DNA of 64,000 nt, from contig JANYJW010000008.1 of the NCBI GenBank assembly GCA_025361705.1, positions 26,388 to 90,387 of the forward strand, read 5' to 3'. Both the position numbers and the translations under genes were made by a program. Below, piece by piece: positions 61,940-64,000 of this stretch (its first letter is position 1; each line of letters opens with the position of its first letter). Source of the stretch: Gemmatimonas sp. GTDB taxonomy: Bacteria > Gemmatimonadota > Gemmatimonadetes > Gemmatimonadales > Gemmatimonadaceae. The notes beneath the pieces were generated by a model that made no database searches, had not been told where the DNA came from, and saw only the letters and a list, made by a program, of their open reading frames with translations.

Positions 61940-64000
61940 TCACCTCACCCCGACACCCCGCGAGGACTCCAGCACATCGCGCACCTTCAGCGCAATCGTC
62001 TTCAGCGAAAACGGCTTCGGGATGAAGTGCGAGTCCTCGGGAACCCCGTGCGCACTCAGGATCGCCCGCGAGTACGCCGACATGTAGAGCACCTGATACG
62101 TCAGGACGGCCGATGCGCAACTGCGCCGCCAGCTCGCGTCCATTCATCGACGGCATCACCACGTCCGTGAACAGCAGGTCGATGACGCCGGAGTGCGTCG
62201 CCGCCATCTCGAGGGCCTCCATCGGACTCCGTGCGCTCAGCACGTCGTACCCTTGGCCAGTCAGCGCGCGCGTCACGAGCCGGAGCATCGCCGGCTCATC
62301 CTCGACGAGCAATATCGTGCCCGTGCCGCGCGGTGCCGCCACCACGACCTCGGGCTCGGGCACCACGTCGATGGTCGCATCATTCCGCGGCAGGTGCACC
62401 TGGAACGCCGTCCCCCGCCCCGGTTCGCTCTGCACCACAATGAACCCGCCATTCTGCTTCACCGCGCCATACACGGTCGACAGCCCAAGCCCGGCAGCGC
62501 GTCCACGTGCCGCGCGCTCATCGCCTCATCCAGTGTCACGTTCGACGTGCACAGCGTCAGGTGCCCCACGCCGCCAATCGCGTCGCGCGCGTTGACACAC
62601 AGGTTCGCCACCACCTGGTCGAGCTGCGAGGGGTCCATCACGCACCCCCAGAGCGCCGCGCCGGGATGCCACGACACCTCGATGGCCTCGCCAAGCAGCG
62701 GACGCAGCATGCTCAGCGACTTGCGCACGCCATCATTGAGGTCGAGCTGCGTCGGCGCCACGGGTTCGCGGCGCGCGTACGTCAGCAGTTGCCGCGTGAT
62801 GTCGGCCGAGTGCTGCGCGGCACGCTGCACCTCGCCCAGTTCGGCGCGCGTCCGCGCCGTCAGGCTCGCATCGGCCAGCGCGAACTCGACGTTGCCGAGT
62901 ATCACCGACAGCATGTTGTTGAAGTCGTGCGCAATGCCCCCGGCCAGGCGGCCCACCGACTCCAGCCTCTGCGCCTGCTGCAGGCGCTCGACCAGCCGCA
63001 TACGCTCGTCCTCGGCGTGCCGGCGCTCGGTGATGTCGCGCGTCACCCCGCGGACCTTCATCCGGCCACCATCGTCATCGTCGACGTAGTAGCTGGTGAT
63101 CACCTCCGTCCATACCGTCGAGCCGTCCTTGCACGGCTGCTCGATGTGCTCGGTGAAGAACGTGCCGGGCGACGCATCGCCAGCGCGGAACAGCGCCATC
63201 CGCTGACGCACCATCGCCGCCACCGCGGCGGCCATCTCCGCCGGCATCGCGTGCGTCAGCGGCTGCGCCATCACCTCCGCCGGCGTGTAGCCGCGCAGCC
63301 GCTCCACCGACGGGCTCACGTAGTCGAAGCGCAGCGTCTCGGCGTCCAGCACCCACACCACATCCTTCACGTTCTCGGTGAGCAGGCGGTAGCGCAGGGC
63401 ACTCGCGCGCAGTTCCCGCTCGGCGCGCTTGCGGTCGCCGATGTCATGGATGACCACCACCGTGGCCGCCTTGCCGGCGACGGTCGTCGGCACACCCTCT
63501 GCCTCGATGTCGATGGGCGTGCCGTCCAGCCGCAGCATCATCGTCTCGCGCCTCGGCGCCCGCTTCCCCTCCTGCTGCACCTGCTGTACGCGCGACGCCG
63601 CGTACTCCCGAAAGTCCGGATGCACAAGGTCCACGATGGAGCGACCCAGCAACTGCTCCACGCTCTCGGCGCCAAACAGGTGCGCCGCCGCCGTGTTCAG
63701 GAACTCGATGCGCCCCGCCACATGCACGATGACCGCGTCGGGAATGAGCTCGATCAGCTCATGGTAGTGTATCTCGCTCTCGCGCTGCGCCTGCTCCGCC
63801 GCGCGCTGCTCGGTGACATCGGCAATGAAGCTCTGCAGCACCACGCGCCCGTCGAAGTAGACCGTGGATCGCGTCACCGCGACCGTCCTCCACGACCCGT
63901 CCGCGCAGCGGTGCCTGAGTTCCACCTGTTTGCTGCCTTGCTGCATCACTGACGCCGCAACCGCCTGCATTTCGGCCTGCGAAAGGCCGTTGATGTCCTC
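61940..64000 (-). pseudogene. Hybrid sensor histidine kinase, broken and 5'-truncated by the window
   Basis: Minus-strand gene running off the right edge. From 64000 inward: the end of a PAS domain, two further PAS domains, HisKA (GGIAHDFNNMLSVILG) and the N-box (NLCVNARDAIGG). Near 62495 the frame jumps directly to LGLSTVYGAVKQNGG, so the G1 (DxGxG) and F boxes of the ATPase (about 40 residues) are missing and the frame is shifted. After a receiver start (LVEDEP, LLFTDVVMP) a second one-base shift near 62096 leads to LYMSAYSRAILS and IPKPFS, ending at 61940. Without the ATP lid it cannot phosphorylate. Sequencing or assembly error is an alternative. Confidence 0.8.

Overview
This 64 kb window is very GC-rich, densely coded chromosomal DNA with no rRNA, tRNA, insertion sequence, prophage or CRISPR array that I can see. 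The gene content points to a Gemmatimonadota-like aerobic heterotroph: a SusD/RagB lipoprotein, DUF5117-type zinc metalloprotease, sortilin/BNR-repeat secreted protein, paired M16 peptidases, many lipoproteins, transmembrane Ser/Thr kinase, PAS-rich hybrid histidine kinases and strings of ATGA/GTGA-overlapping operons. This taxonomic call is inference from gene families, not from a marker gene.

Layout. 1-1533: end of a SusD-type uptake locus plus a DUF4397 lipoprotein. 1700-9603: DNA polymerase IV, DUF192 lipoprotein, large zinc metalloprotease, D-aminoacylase-like amidohydrolase and M20 peptidase, i.e. a secreted peptide-degradation stretch. 9694-11983: receiver-domain protein plus transmembrane Ser/Thr kinase. 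12151-17069 (minus): two M16 peptidases (one catalytic, one degenerate), an alpha/beta hydrolase and dUTPase. 17230-20263: two secreted proteins of unknown role. 20288-28055 (minus): a seven-gene, mostly overlapping operon joining a HEAT-repeat protein and an HD-GYP phosphodiesterase to an FAD oxidoreductase, two glycosyltransferases, an NAD-dependent epimerase and a TIM-barrel isomerase; probably glycan synthesis with c-di-GMP control. 28186-31812: KAS III-like synthase, GMC oxidoreductase, HNH nuclease.

31948-33931 (minus): two tandem TsdA-like diheme cytochromes. 34019-41593: beta-propeller phosphoesterase, M20D amidohydrolase, sortilin-like protein. 41666-44803: five-PAS hybrid histidine kinase. 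44970-47313: glpF-glpK for glycerol uptake and phosphorylation. 47374-52381: receiver protein, cupredoxin, hemerythrin-like protein, PLP decarboxylase plus Tat-exported aldo/keto reductase, DUF5666 lipoprotein. 52503-57047: a receiver/PEP-synthase-like fusion and glutamate dehydrogenase. 57210-61826 (minus): a 2-oxoacid oxidoreductase operon whose electron-transfer subunit is a GltD-like flavoprotein fused to a ferredoxin. 61940-64000: a hybrid histidine kinase broken by a deletion and a frameshift, running off the window.

No gene-free stretch exceeds 300 bases. The short intergenic gaps are nevertheless structured: nine strong hairpin terminators, and three families of dispersed intergenic repeats. 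These are (A) a 21-bp CGCTGTGGGCTGTACG-type unit at 6211 and 7912, (B) a TGATCGCAATCC-type inverted repeat wrapped around terminator hairpins at 1541 and 12001, and (C) heptamer GCCATCT arrays ending in CTACCGTC at 17089, 32947 and 45706. These repeats, the twin cytochromes, the shared N-terminal module of the HEAT and HD-GYP proteins, the PEP-binding/receiver fusion and the Por/GltD/ferredoxin complex are the most noteworthy points.
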